A stretch of DNA of 64,000 nucleotides from Hetaerina americana (Eukaryota; Arthropoda; Insecta; Odonata; Calopterygidae): positions 82,682,552 through 82,746,551 of the forward strand of contig JAKTNV010000004.1 in NCBI GenBank assembly GCA_022747635.1, read 5' to 3'. Shown here piece by piece: positions 34,308 to 45,103 of this stretch. Position 1 is the stretch's first letter; the number at the start of each line of letters is the position of its first letter. The notes below the pieces were generated by a model. That model was given only the letters and a program-made list of their open reading frames with translations, ran no database searches and was not told where the DNA came from. The position numbers were made by a program, and so were the translations under genes.

Positions 34308-34925
34308 TGTGCGGAAAATGCGGCAATCGTGACCACTTCGCGGAGAGCACACCTGGCGGCAACGTACCCTCAGCGAGCAGTTATACTGCTCGAGTTGTAC
34401 GCCCTATGGCGGATCAGCGTCAACAACGCGAAGACGCAGACGATTCTTTTTTCACCTGGAAGGCTGCGAGAACCGGGAGAAATCTTGGTGGGCACCGAGG
34501 AGTCGCCGTGGAAAGAAAAGGTGACCTATCTCGGCGTCATCCTAGACCGAAGGCTGACTTTCAAAAGTCATGCGCTCGCTGCCAACAAGAAGAGGAGAGG
34601 AAGGCGACTGCAACTCTCGCAATTGCTGCGGTCACGGTCCTTCTCCATCAGGATGAAGGTGTATTTATATGTACGTAGCGGCAATCCGCTCAATCCTGAT
34701 GCACGCCTCACCAGTGGTAGGATGACTCCGGCAGCCTTCCACCCTATGGAAGTGACGGAAAGAGGCCGCATGCTTGGACTCGGGTGGAAATATACCGCAG
34801 AAATCCTCCACGCCTTAGCGAACACTCTACCAATTGGAGAAGTCATCAAGACCCACGCGTCGGCCTTTTTTGAGGAGCTGGTAGGGGAAAAGGCAGGACA
34901 TATGCGGTCAATTGGAGGCCTGTAA
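34308..34925 (+). pseudogene. Jockey-like LINE RT C-terminal fragment
   Basis: The frame starts just after the mariner with a degraded active-site block (AENAAIVTTSRR, where Jockey RTs have the [YF]ADD motif). It continues with LELYALWRISVNNAKT, ILFSPGR, VTYLGVILDRRLTFKSH and FSIRMKVYLYV. The C-terminal region of such proteins follows, to a stop at 34923-34925. The endonuclease and front half of the RT are missing, so the mariner lies at, or next to, a large deletion. The stretch to about 35127 may be the 3' UTR. Confidence 0.75.
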
Positions 34926-35129
34926 CCTGTCTCCTTGGAATAATACAAATACCCACGAGCAGAAACAGGACAAGACGACGACCAACCTCCGTTGAAGCGA
35001 AAGAGTTGATTTGACCCTCCATTCATCGACGGGCTATGAAGCCTGAAACGCAGAAGCTGAATGACTTCATGATCGGGCATCTGCCAGCCAAGCGTCAAGA
35101 ATAAGCGTTTTGCCACAAAGAAGATGAAG

Positions 35130-35970
35130 AGCTCATCACGACTTTAGTGCACATAACGTACTGATATATATATAATATATATCATATTGCTGCGCTTGAT
35201 CAATACGTCAAACTCTAATATTCATATTATTTAAGTTTTCGGGTTAATTGGCTCGATTTTGTTGTGTTCGCTTATCGTGCGAGGTAAGCTTGAGTGTTTG
35301 AATCTGCGAATGATGGTGTATATTTCCCTTATTTTATTCCGGTGGTCGAATCTATCAATGAACTTTGGTGCCATAATTATTCCCTTGGTGTTCCAAGTAA
35401 ACTTAGCTACCCTTTATCTTTCTACGAGTCTTCCCTACTCTCTTAGGCAGTGAAGAGGCTCCCAAACTAGTTCCTCCAGCATATCTGTCACTCTCACTGG
35501 ATTTTTGTAGCAATTTTTAACAAACCCGGCGGATTTCCTCTGTGCTTTAATTCTCTAATTATTTAATTAACGAACATTTTTTTCTGTAAATGCCAACTGT
35601 TTTAATAGAGTGTTAGTAAAGCGAAGATACACGTCTCTCTCTTTCTTAGTTTTCAATTATATTTTCCTGCAGATCGTATAATGTAACCTAGCCTTCTTAA
35701 GACTGACCCATGTATTCTTCTAGTGTGTATAGCCCATAAAATTTTGATGTCACTGCAGCACCCAAGTATTTTGATTTATCTTTAAATGCTTAACTCGATC
35801 CTATCTATTTTATAATTTACGTTTTGATTATCTTTTTTATCATTCCAAAATTTCAGAGCTGTACATTTTATGACCTCCCAACACCATTCCGATATTTCGT
35901 TTAAAACGTTTGAGTGTATCAAGCTTTCTGCCGGAGTCCTGATTTTAAAAAATAACTGTGTTGACTGCAA
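35130..35970 (-). pseudogene. CR1 LINE fragment, RT C-terminus and 3' UTR
   Basis: On the minus strand the region encodes NEISEWCWE, KILGCCSDIKILWAIHT, RRLGYI and LLTL near the start. It continues with AGFVKNCYKNPVRVTDML, EELVWEPLHCLRE, and ends FDHRNKIREIYTIIRRFKHS with LPRTISEHNKIEPINP. This is the order of the CR1 RT C-terminal half. The 3' UTR (about 35130-35195) matches that of the CR1 copy at 42788-43125. Stops and frame changes make it a pseudogene. Confidence 0.78.
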
Positions 35971-38900
35971 ATAATATAAGATTTTAGATTAAATTACTCA
36001 TGTCCACCCCAACTGTTATTTCATTAACCGATATGAACAACTAACAATAATTAACCAATATCACGTCCACAATTGGATTCATAAACCTGTGTTGGCATAG
36101 TGCTACATCAACGGTTAATGACGTTGTCTAACAAATGCATTCATAGCTCTAAATTCAAGTTGTGAAATCTTGTTGGCAGCCTAAAACCTGATTAAAGTAT
36201 CACAGTAAGAAAAATTACAAAACCAAATCTTTGAACGGACTGGTTTTTGTATGGGAATTTTTCGTATTTTAGGAGTTAGTGAAAGAAATTGGAGGCGCAT
36301 TGATCTTATTATTATTAATAATAAAAATACTCATGTGCTGATAGACAGTGTCAGGTGGCACACAAGTCCCAAGTAATCATAAAAGATAATAGATAAAATC
36401 AGTCAGTAAAACGAAAGTACACTCAAAGGAAACTTCCAAACACAAATCTCTTTAACAAAAAAAGAGAAAACCCATCTCATTTACATCCATCAATCAGCAA
36501 GAAAAAACAGATAAATTAAAAAAAATTAAGCTGTTACATATAATACAATACACCACACATCAATCAAATTATTACATATATTCCTCACCTCTTTTCTTAA
36601 AAGTATACTCTCTGTTATGAACCTATGCACGAAATACTGGCTAGGTCGATGTCTACGGGGTTATTTTTCACAACATTTAGAGAAAAGATTATTGATTTTA
36701 TTCAAATAAGGATTTTAAAATGGACAAAGACGGAGTAAGAAATTGATACCAGAAATAAGCTGTTTCAAATACCTGTTAATGGATGGTCTAACGTGCTTAC
36801 AGGTTTCAAAATTGTTAAAAACTCTATAGAATATTCATTTAACTGATGAAAGAACGGTAATAAATCCCGGTGTTGGTAATTTGTTGTCATCTCACCTCAG
36901 GTGTCTGTACTTCATGTGTTCAACCTTCATTCCGGCGTGTTTCCTGAGAGAAGCGTCACGTTCAAGAGAGAGAGGGTGTATTAACGAGCATTTCGGAGTC
37001 ATGAGAAAGATTTATGGCGATGTTGCATAGCGCAGGGTCGCGAGATCCCGCGATGACGCTCGTGTTTACGCGCCTCCTGAAAGACAATCCAAGAAAGGTG
37101 TTTACTAATTAATTTCATTTCTCAGTCATCGAAGTCGTTCGTTGAGAAGAGCATGTTAAAGGCATCGACTGTGTACATGGGTATTAATGTCAGTTGTGGA
37201 TGTGTACCGGGATGTTAAATTATTGAAACGGGTAAAAAAAACATAATAGCCCAAGAGCGAATGCGAGAACTTCGTCCTGTAATTCATGGCAGAGCTCGAT
37301 AAAATGTATGCCGGATAAAAGTCTTAAGAAGGAAAACAAACAACTGAGCTTTTTTTTAGCTCTAAGCTTCTCAATTTTTAAAGTCGAACTACTTTCATCA
37401 AAAAGATAATAGTTTTATTGAATCTCGGCATAGTCTTCCTGTAAGCAAGCGCATTTTTCACAAGATCGCTGCTAGTAATCCATCTCTGCCTAGAACGTTT
37501 CAATAAGGAATTTTTTCCCACTGGAAAAACCGACTTGTCCGTGGCCGAGGTTTGATGGGTTCGTTTTTACACGGCCTCCAATGAGCTGTTAGCCACCCGC
37601 GAATGCAGCCTTTTAACTTCCAACACACCATCAATGCACGCCTCACTCCATTTACGATAAGTGTCGATGAGTGCATTGAAACACAAGTGGAGAAAGTGAA
37701 TAATCGTGAGGTTTTTTTGTGCCCTAAACCTCATTTTTGAGAATTGAAAACGTTTTTCATTCTCCCGAAAGAAATGCATGCACAGTGGGTTCTATGGTTC
37801 AGCTATATGTGTCTTATGCTTTTAAATATTGCTCTATAAATACATTTAAAGTCAACTGAAACATTATATCTATCCTCAATTCTGATAAAAATATTGGGGT
37901 GACTTTGAACTTGATAGCACCTGGCATGATAAATCAGTGGAACTATTGATCGATACGTCTAACTAAATGAGTTTATCGAAAAATTCAGGGATGACCTTCT
38001 ACCAAGAGAAGTGGAAACGAGCTGATGGAATAGCTTGTATAACAAGAGAAGAAAACACTCTTGCGAACATATACCGAGGCAAACCCCTCCCTTAGCAGTA
38101 ATAGAAGATGATGGGCAGAACATGGAATAAAAGGCTATGGAGTATAATAAGGAAGTTAAAACTATAATGAGCTGAGAAAGAGAAATAAATGAAGCGGGTT
38201 GGGCAGAAATAAAGAAAAAAAACAATTTCAAAGAAGCTGCAGGACAGACAAACCGCAACTATCTACGGAGTCATCCGCTGATAGCCATTACAACCTTTCA
38301 AATGCAAAATGTAAAAAAATATTCGCCTTGACCAAAATTAGAACCCGGGCCCTCTATTTCCGGCCTATTTTGATGGAATCAGGTTCGAATCCAATGCTAA
38401 TAAAGTTTTCATTTTGAAATTGCTGCTTTGTAGAGAAGCAAACACCTTAGAAGAGAACCGAATGGAATAGGCAAACAGCACAATTAAGGGGTAAAAACTG
38501 CCTACAAAGATGTCATATGATGCAGGAGTGATTGCGATGAGGGTAACGAGTGATTAAAAAGCATTAGAAATTAAGTGCAATTGTAAGATGTGAATGACGA
38601 ATCCAAAACAAACCTCGTGTTTGTAATATAAAATTATTCCAAGAATTTTTCAAAAAGTAATGAAAATTTAAGATATAAAGTGATAAGGGTTCAGTTCAGG
38701 GCCATCTTACCTCAAAAACGAAAGACCCATTCCTTCCAGAAAGGTGATATCAAACTGATATTAAGTCGAGAAAACCTTATTAAGAGGCCAATTGTGGAAT
38801 AAGACATTATACCTTCATCATCTGGGGTATTGGCGCAGAAGAGCGTTTATTTCCAAGCTTGGGTATGATATTTTAAGCATATATGTCTGATTGAACGTAT

Positions 38901-39239
38901 ATCAGCTGGTGCATTAACGTGTGTACTTCGTATCGTTCGGGACAGAGGCATGAAAAGGGAGGGAATTCACCATAAAATCGGCCGTTCACCTAAGACACGG
39001 GGTCTTTAAGAGAAAGAAGATTAGTCTAGAAGTCGTCAATATAGACCCAATCGGAGGAGGGCTCTTCAGGCAGGTAACGACGCTGCAAAAGTATGAATTT
39101 CAGGCGAAAAAAAATAAATATAAATTTAATGGGATTGAGAAAATAAACGGGAAGATACGCAAAATTCCCAGCACCCGATTTTTAATCCCAAAGAGGATAC
39201 GCCCCCACAAGGGGATGCGAAAACGACCCGGGATATTTT
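35971..39239. other. Unassigned AT-rich DNA
   Basis: No recognised gene or element. A tRNA-like B-box word near 38340 stands alone, without a matching A box. Confidence 0.4.
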
Positions 39240-39362
39240 ATCGCAATCGATTTTCATTTCCGAAGGGAGATAGAGCGAGGAAGAGAGAGAGAGGCGAGAT
39301 GGAGAGGAGCCTTGAGAGGGGAAGGGTGAAGGAGAAGGGAGAGGTGTTGGGAGGGGAGTGAG
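39240..39362 (+). repeat. Homopurine-rich (GA) tract
   Basis: About 120 bp with almost only purines on the plus strand, made of GAGAGA and GGGAAGGG runs. Such tracts can form triplex (H-DNA) structures. It lies in a GC-richer patch (about 39130-39660) without recognisable coding sequence. Confidence 0.75.
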
Positions 39363-40534
39363 GGGCGCTGGTCGTTTGGCACACTCCGACGCCTTGCGAA
39401 TGCTTGCCTGTTGTTTTGCTTTTCTTGTTTTTCTATTCAATCTCCCTACCTGCTTCTCCCTTGGACCATCTCCAAGGAGATATGAGGAAGGGAACCGGAT
39501 GAGTGTGTGCGTGCTTGCGTGTGAATTGGAACTTGGCCCCACTCCCCGTTTCCCACCTCCCATCATCTCGTTACAGTCTCTTCTCTACTTCATGAGACGA
39601 TCCGTCCAGATGAACGCGCCCACAGCCCCCCGTAAAAGGCCCTAACGTCCCAAATGCTTTTCGCAGGTGCGAAAAAGAGCATTCTCTGAGATAGCTGAAA
39701 TATTAATAATTCCTCTCCAGAAGATGACGACGACATGGTAGCCTAGTGCGCCGGTCATTCGGCCACTCACTTGAAGATCTTTAGTAGTGTAACTCGCTCT
39801 GCATTGGTATAATTTCATTCCATTTATTGTTAAGGTTCATACGATAGCAATTGATTTTTATTTTATCGATTTATCATTTTAAAGGAAATGGTAAAAAAAT
39901 CGATAATAATGATTTTATATAAATAAATATTATTGATAATATCGAGATCATTTCGATTTTTGGTTCAATATATCTTTTTAATTTTTTTAAAGTTTTCCCG
40001 TCACTATATTAGTCTTAAAAATATGGACATATTCGATTAAAATGATGATTTATAAAAATATCATTCATTTAGAAGAAGGTAAAGGATTAGCATGCCATCA
40101 ATGCCCTTCATTTTGCAGGGGTGAATGCATTATCCCCTTGTCCATCCGCATGAACAATCACAGCTATTCCAGTGATTCTGCCTCATTCTCTTCTGTTTCT
40201 ATCCCATTACATGCAAATTCCCACAACCTTTCCATCGATCAGTGTTTTTCCCTAATCATTCTCGGTTTCCTACCCCATTTAGCCAACAATACAGAGGTGA
40301 GAACTCTCGAATCCGAGTACCTATTAACATTTTGATTTTCTGTCATTCCCGGGCTCAACCGTCACCACTAGATCCTTACCGATTTCTTCCCTCCTTTCCT
40401 CCGAGCATATTCTGCCCTTTCCCCGTCCCAGCCCTCACATTCACTCTGCTCGAAGCCTTCCAGACTGACCTGAGGAAGGTCTACGGGAAGGCCAAGTGCT
40501 TAAAATTTCTGAAATATGAGTGTCCTTTTACATC
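39363..40534. other. Unassigned DNA
   Basis: Nothing that I can assign beyond a few short frames lacking family resemblance. Confidence 0.4.
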
Positions 40535-40945
40535 TACATAATACCCCACAAGCCTCCGTAAGGGCGTGTGGCGGGGGGTGTTAGGTCACCACCCGTAAAT
40601 AGCACATGCAAAATCAACAACATGGAAAACTACACACACAGCGGCGTACACACTCATGCAAAAATCCCTTAATTCAACACTCATGCAAACACATACACCA
40701 TAAACCAACGAACAACTGCACCCCAGGATGCAACACGAAAGCCATCCAACAACGCGCAAGCCAGAAAACAACAAGCAAGAAGGCGAAACTCCACCACCAC
40801 ATGATCATGCAATAAAAACGCTCTCCCCCCCCAAGGAGGATGTGAATGGCAGGGAATGCGAACCAACGTTGCAGGTAGCGGGCGGGACCCCCGTGGAGAG
40901 GGACGAGGGATTACATGCTCTCTTTTTATTTTTTGTGTTATAAAT
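40535..40945 (-). mobile_element. CR1 3' UTR copy (5'-truncated)
   Basis: On the minus strand this is a ~410-bp CR1 3' UTR ending in CCGCCACACGCCCTTACGG, GGCTTGTGGGGTATTATG and TAGATGTA. It aligns along its length with 43475-43890, where it is connected to CR1 coding sequence. It has no coding part itself. Confidence 0.8.
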
Positions 40946-41032
40946 GCCATACAAATGTATATTGCATTGTTGAATTGTATTGTATATTATTGTGCCATAC
41001 AAATGTTATATTGCTCTTTTTAGTGCTTCTAA

Positions 41033-41035
<3 letters not shown>

Positions 41036-41083
<48 letters not shown>
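41036..41083. repeat. (TA)n microsatellite
   Basis: Pure TA repeat that ends directly at the left edge of a LINE-A fragment. Confidence 0.97.
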
Positions 41084-41085
<2 letters not shown>

Positions 41086-41565
41086 AGTAATTCGAGAAAG
41101 CGAAAGGCTAATATAAATGTTAAAACAGGAAAAAAAAACTAGAGCAGGTGAAACAGTTTACCTTTCTTGGCATTGTTTTTAACCAAGATGGTGAAGGTAG
41201 AACCATCGCGTCTTGCTGGTAATTTAACACTCCCACCTCACGCTCTTGCGGCATCTGACGAGGTATTATCTAGATGTAGCAGGGAAAAAAGAAGAAAAAT
41301 TGCATCAGTCAAAGAAGCATTAACAGCGAGGAGGGAATTAATGACAGGGACGTTGAGTAAATACGTATGTTATGAAGAGGCTCTTTAAATTTTGATATGA
41401 AGGATTGATACGTACTGCGGGGAAACATTGTCATTGAAGCAGAATGATAGGCGTAGATGAGAGGATTTTGAAATGTGGGTGTGAAGGACGAGAAAGGTGA
41501 ATTGAACAGAAAGTAAAAGGAACAAGGAAGTATCAGCCATTGTGGAGAAGAAGAGGACACCAAAA
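41084..41565 (+). pseudogene. LINE-A fragment, RT C-terminal region (diverged)
   Basis: The nucleotide sequence follows LINE-A copy 1 from the KKKAKLNIKIGGQKLEQVEQ region onward. Landmarks include 'ctagagcaggtgaaacagtt', 'gggaattaatgacaggga', and 'ttgaaatgtgggtgtg'. It is interrupted by an unrelated-looking ~80-bp stretch near 41200-41270 and by indels. It is clearly older than copies 1-3, and it also begins directly after a (TA)n tract. Confidence 0.85.
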
Positions 41566-41792
41566 CGTAATGTGAAAACACACGCAGCACTTGGATAGCA
41601 ATTGTTGCTCCAGTTCCACCATTTTAAAAGCGACAACTAGACCCAAGGGCACATTTTCCCCGCAATCAATGAAAAAAATAAAACCGTCTCTGCCGTAATA
41701 TCCTCATGTCTCTTTCATGATACAAATGTAAACATATTCTTTGCACGATCCTTCAAAATAGAATATACTTGGCTTTCCTCCAACCTTTATTG

Positions 41793-41858
41793 TGTCGCAA
41801 GGGGCGTTCCTAAATGGTGCGACACAAAGGGTATCGGGGAAAGTCAGAATTACTACAC
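41793..41858 (-). repeat. 66-bp 3' LTR remnant
   Basis: Identical to the terminal 66 bp of the complete LTR (42046-42111), then diverging into leader sequence at 41859. It marks the true right end of the element on the minus strand because the ATTG duplication follows. Confidence 0.9.
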
Positions 41859-42025
41859 AAAATTTTGAGGGTGCTTAATTAATTTATTTTTTCATACTCC
41901 GAGTTTATCCGATACCCACGGTGGGCGCTGGTTGGGCTAATTTTCCGATTTAAAAAGGTACACGGGAACATGAAAATCTATGATAACTATCGCATTCACT
42001 GAATAAATTACCAGTCCAACCGTTA

Positions 42026-42042
42026 CCCCACACCTGACACCA
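42026..42042 (-). promoter_or_regulatory. Primer-binding site of the LTR element
   Basis: TGGTGTCAGGTGTGGGG lies 3 nt after the LTR end on the minus strand. It begins with TGG, complementary to the CCA end of a tRNA, and resembles PBS words common in Ty3/gypsy elements. The primer tRNA was not identified. Confidence 0.7.
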
Positions 42043-42132
42043 ATATGTCGCAAGGGGCGTTCCTAAATGGTGCGACACAAAGGGTATCGGGGAAAGTCAG
42101 AATTACTACACCGAGTGTTACCCAAACAATCG

Positions 42133-42138
42133 TTTATT
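42133..42138 (-). terminator. LTR poly(A) signal AATAAA
   Basis: AATAAA on the minus strand, about 90 bp before the LTR end, is well placed to define the 3' end of R. Confidence 0.6.
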
Positions 42139-42218
42139 ATACAAAATACAGTTAAAATGCACCATTTACAAAGATATACGCAACTTATGGATGGCTAGAC
42201 CCTCAGTACACCAACGCG

Positions 42219-42470
42219 CGTCCGTCGGGAAGGGAGTATGGCAGGGCGGACGCGGTCACGACAAGCATAACCTAGGCAGAGCCCTCGTCCGTCGGGAAGG
42301 AAGGGAGTATGGCAGGGCGGACGCGGTCACGACAAGCATAACCTAGGCGGAGCCCTCGTCCACCGGGAAGGAAGGGAGTATGGCAGGGCGGACGCGGTCA
42401 CGACAAGCATAACCTAGGCAGAGCCCTCGTCCGTCGTTGAGTCAGAAATAGGGCACGCTGTCGCGACAAG
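42219..42470. repeat. 71-bp minisatellite inside the LTR
   Basis: Units begin at 42219, 42286, 42357 and 42428. Two spacings are 71 bp; the first is 67 bp because of a 4-bp gap. The third unit differs from the second by a few bases, and the fourth is partial and diverged. Each full unit holds GGGAGTATGGCAGGGCGGAC and CACGACAAGCATAACCTAGG. The array lies between the predicted start site and the poly(A) signal. Confidence 0.95.
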
Positions 42471-42549
42471 CGCAACATAGCCGAAGCATCGTGCTCTACC
42501 GGTCACCGCCAGATAACCAACTGACTGCTTTTCGCCCCGCGATCAGGGC

Positions 42550-42556
42550 TTTTATA
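42550..42556 (-). promoter_or_regulatory. LTR TATA box with downstream initiator
   Basis: TATAAAA on the minus strand, followed about 30 nt later by TCAGT (42524-42520), a match to the arthropod initiator. This spacing is that of a Pol II core promoter and would start the element RNA. Confidence 0.7.
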
Positions 42557-42787
42557 CCCAACTTAGGAGCATTGTTGTTGGTCACGTGGGAGTTTTGGGG
42601 AAAAACCCTGGGGAGGAATACTATTGTTGTTGATCGCTTGGAAACATTGTCGTTGGTTGCTTGGGAGTTTTGGGGAAAACCAGGGAGGAATACTATTGTT
42701 GTACACCTGCAACAGTGCGTCGTTGATTGCTTGGGGTGGGTAGTCGGAGGAGCCAGGAAGGGAGAACCATGTCGCATACTTGCGACA

Positions 42788-43125
42788 ATTGATAGCTTCA
42801 ACCACCGGGATAAAATTAGAGAAATAGACACCGTCATTCGCAGATTCAAACACTCGTGCTTCCCTCGCACGATAACCGTACATAACAAAATCGAACCCAT
42901 AAACCCGAAAATTTAAATCAACAAGAATATTATAGTTTGTTGAATTGATCAAGCGCATCAATAATTTCATGGTACATATCGGCACGTGATGTACACGAGA
43001 GTCTTGATGAGCTAACATATATTCACGTGCATGCATGAACTAATGTTTCTGCATGTATGGCTGGTGCCCTGACATACCCTGCCAAACACCTTTGCGGCAG
43101 CTTTTGGGGTATTTTGTGGATGTAG
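42788..43125 (+). pseudogene. CR1 3' end (coding tail and 3' UTR)
   Basis: Directly after the LTR element a CR1 C-terminus is encoded: IDSFNHRDKIREIDTVIRRF and KHSCFPRTITVHNKIEP, stop near 42914. Its 3' UTR ends with CACCTTTGCGGCAGC, TTTTGGGGTATTTTG and TGGATGTAG. It closely matches the minus-strand CR1 at 35130-35360. The missing upstream part should lie left of 41789 if the LTR element split it, but it is hard to recognise there. Confidence 0.8.
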
Positions 43126-43169
43126 AAATAATTGGGTAATATTAAATAACATGAATCGACGAAGGTTTC

Positions 43170-43470
43170 GGTGGATTTCCAAATTCAGACGTAGGAGGTG
43201 CCTCGATAGAAATCCTTGTTCTCAAACCACAGTGATTGAAGAATTGGGACTCGCAAGGCCCTTATTAATACCAATTAATCAAACAAGAAAAGAGTGAAAA
43301 GGTTTTTAGATGTGACTACTTATTTCAATATAGCATAACTGACACATTTTTTCTCATTGTACTAATATTATGAATGCTCATATAGTTGTCACACCTATTG
43401 GGTACCTTCAACCTTCATGCTCGTGTGGAATGCATCATATCCACTCATTCAGAAAATTTTAACCGCTAGC
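43170..43470 (-). repeat. Unclassified dispersed repeat, copy 2
   Basis: Inverse-orientation partner of 31958-32240, with the same ordered landmarks. Its right edge touches the 3' terminus of the next CR1 copy, suggesting that the CR1 inserted next to or into it. Confidence 0.75.
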
Positions 43471-43474
43471 TCAT

Positions 43475-44640
43475 CTACATAAACATAATACCCCGCAAGT
43501 CTCCGCAAGAGCATGTGGCGTGTTAGGCCACTACCCATAAAAAGGAACAAAACCACAAGCCAAATCTACACATGCATGCAAAACTATACCCACAGTGGCG
43601 TATTCATTCATTCAAAAATCCTTTAAATCAACACGCATGCAAATACATGTACTATCATCTAACAAGTAATAACACCTTAGGATGCAGTATGAAATTAATC
43701 CAATAACGTGCAAACTAGAGTTTGAAAAGCAAGAAGGCGCAATTCCACTACCACATGGACTTGCGACATACAAGAGTCTAATTCCCAAGGACACAGGTAG
43801 GGAATGTGACCCAACGCTGTATGGAGCGGGAGGATCCCCCCGCGGAGAGAGACGAGTGATGGAAGGGGAAACTTAAAAACAGAAAAAGCAGAGCAAGCAA
43901 TACTGTTGTGAGCACTATATTATTTAATGGCATTCTAATGTGGTCATGCGGGAAGGACTGTGACAACAAAACACACGAGGTTAGAGAAAGGGCATGCAAT
44001 TCAGTAGAACTAATTATTCCCTACGCGCTGAGGTTGGCAAGTGGAATTTTTGCTATCTATAACCCTACAGTTGTTAACCCGTATTGTCCGTTGGAAGAAG
44101 GAGTCCTTGAGTCTGGTAGTTCTAGCATCTATTCTCCAAATTTTTAATACAAGATCCAAGCGACCAATATATGTTGTAGTGCGAATAATTTGCGAGGCCT
44201 CGGTGCTGAAACATATCGATCTGAAATTATTTCGTAATTTAAACCTAGCATTGATTCGTCTTTCTTCTAATGATTCTCAACCCAACTCCGTTAGCATTTA
44301 AGTGACGCTTTTTGTTTTATCGAAACAGTTTTTAAGGAAACGGGCTAGCTAATGTTGAACCTTCTCAATTTCTCCAATAAGGTCTATTTCACTTGGATCC
44401 CATACTCTACATACGTAATATTAATAAGGCCTTACAAGAGCGTGGTAACAACATCCTTGACCTTGGAGTCAATTCTGCCGACCATGCGTCTAATAAATCC
44501 AGATTTTTTATATAATTGCCCGCAGACTTTACATAAGTGGTTCCCCCTAGTCTTGAGGGATTCAGTTTTAGCACACGCCTCCCTAAAATTTTAGAGAATG
44601 TTATCTTCAATAAAGAGTTGCCACATTGCCATTAACTAAA
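43475..44640 (-). pseudogene. CR1 LINE fragment with RT C-terminus and ~400-bp 3' UTR
   Basis: On the minus strand the upstream part (44640-44030) encodes, in broken frames, ARFLKNCFDKTKSVT, MLTELGWESL, RRINARFK and later FFQRTIRVNN, the usual end of CR1 ORF2. It continues into a 3' UTR (44030-43475) closing with CTCTTGCGGAGACTTG and CGGGGTATTATG, then TGTAGATGAG. The 3' UTR matches 40535-40945. It is 5'-truncated and interrupted by stops. Confidence 0.75.
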
Positions 44641-45069
44641 CGGATCTTTTGCGCAGCGTTTGGCTACCAAAAAAAGTGCATACATATTTATGCATATGTA
44701 CATATGTAATTTATTTTATGATTTAGTTCTTACTTTGCGTTGTTATAATTGATGAAGATATTTTTTTAAGTTTTTACTCGGAAGTCTAATCAAAATTTAT
44801 CTCCATTCGCTTCATTTCGAACTTAATTTTTTCAAACAAGTTTTTCATAATCCTACGACGGAGAGAGTCACTGCGTTGTAGGTTGTCCAGCTCAAGTGCG
44901 TAAATCCGCCCACGGTTGTGAGTAGTCCCTTCTCGCAGGAGAACGCCAAGGGAGTGGGGCTGGGCGAATTGAGAGGAGGTTATGAATGAACGAATGGGGG
45001 AGGGGATGGAATTTCAAATGAGACGCAGTGGCGGCCATAATAGGTTCCGTGTGCCCCCCCACGGAGAGA

Positions 45070-45103
45070 GGGGGTGGTGGGGTGGGGGAAGGTTCGGGAA
45101 GGG
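45070..45103 (+). repeat. G-quadruplex-type G-run cluster
   Basis: Five G-runs of 3-5 bases are separated by loops of 4, 1, 7 and 2 nt, which satisfies the standard quadruplex pattern. They lie in a purine-rich stretch (about 45040-45140) inside a GC-richer patch at 44880-45230. No coding assignment could be made there. Confidence 0.7.

Larger units (their letters stand above)
41793..42787 (-). mobile_element. Ty3/gypsy-type LTR element, deleted form
   Basis: On the minus strand: a complete 742-bp 5' LTR (42787-42046), a primer-binding site right after it, about 190 bp of internal leader, then only the last 66 bp of a 3' LTR (41858-41793). The outer ends are flanked by a 4-bp duplication ATTG (41789-41792 and 42788-42791). 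There are no coding genes. The PBS word TGGTGTCAGGTGTGGGG and 4-bp duplication suggest Ty3/gypsy; no protein confirms the superfamily. The element appears to be inserted in a plus-strand CR1 copy that continues at 42788. Confidence 0.85.
42046..42787 (-). repeat. Complete LTR, with TGTCGCAAG...CTTGCGACA ends
   Basis: The LTR begins TGTCGCAAG and ends CTTGCGACA on the minus strand, a perfect 9-bp terminal inverted repeat with the canonical TG...CA. Order: U3, TATA box (42556-42550), initiator TCAGT (42524-42520), minisatellite, AATAAA (42138-42133), U5. The start also forms a small hairpin (TGTCGCA-AGTA-TGCGACA). Confidence 0.88.

Noticed and set aside
38330..38400. Isolated tRNA B-box-like words (also near 46105 and 53690)
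   Set aside because: No convincing A box or cloverleaf; too short to call a SINE.
42219..42470. Regular repeats considered as a CRISPR array
   Set aside because: Contiguous 71-bp units without unique spacers, in eukaryotic LTR DNA.
42491..42916. 141-codon plus-strand frame and overlapping minus-strand frames
   Set aside because: Most of the frame is antisense to the LTR U3. Only its last ~40 codons (after 42788) are real coding history, the CR1 C-terminus.
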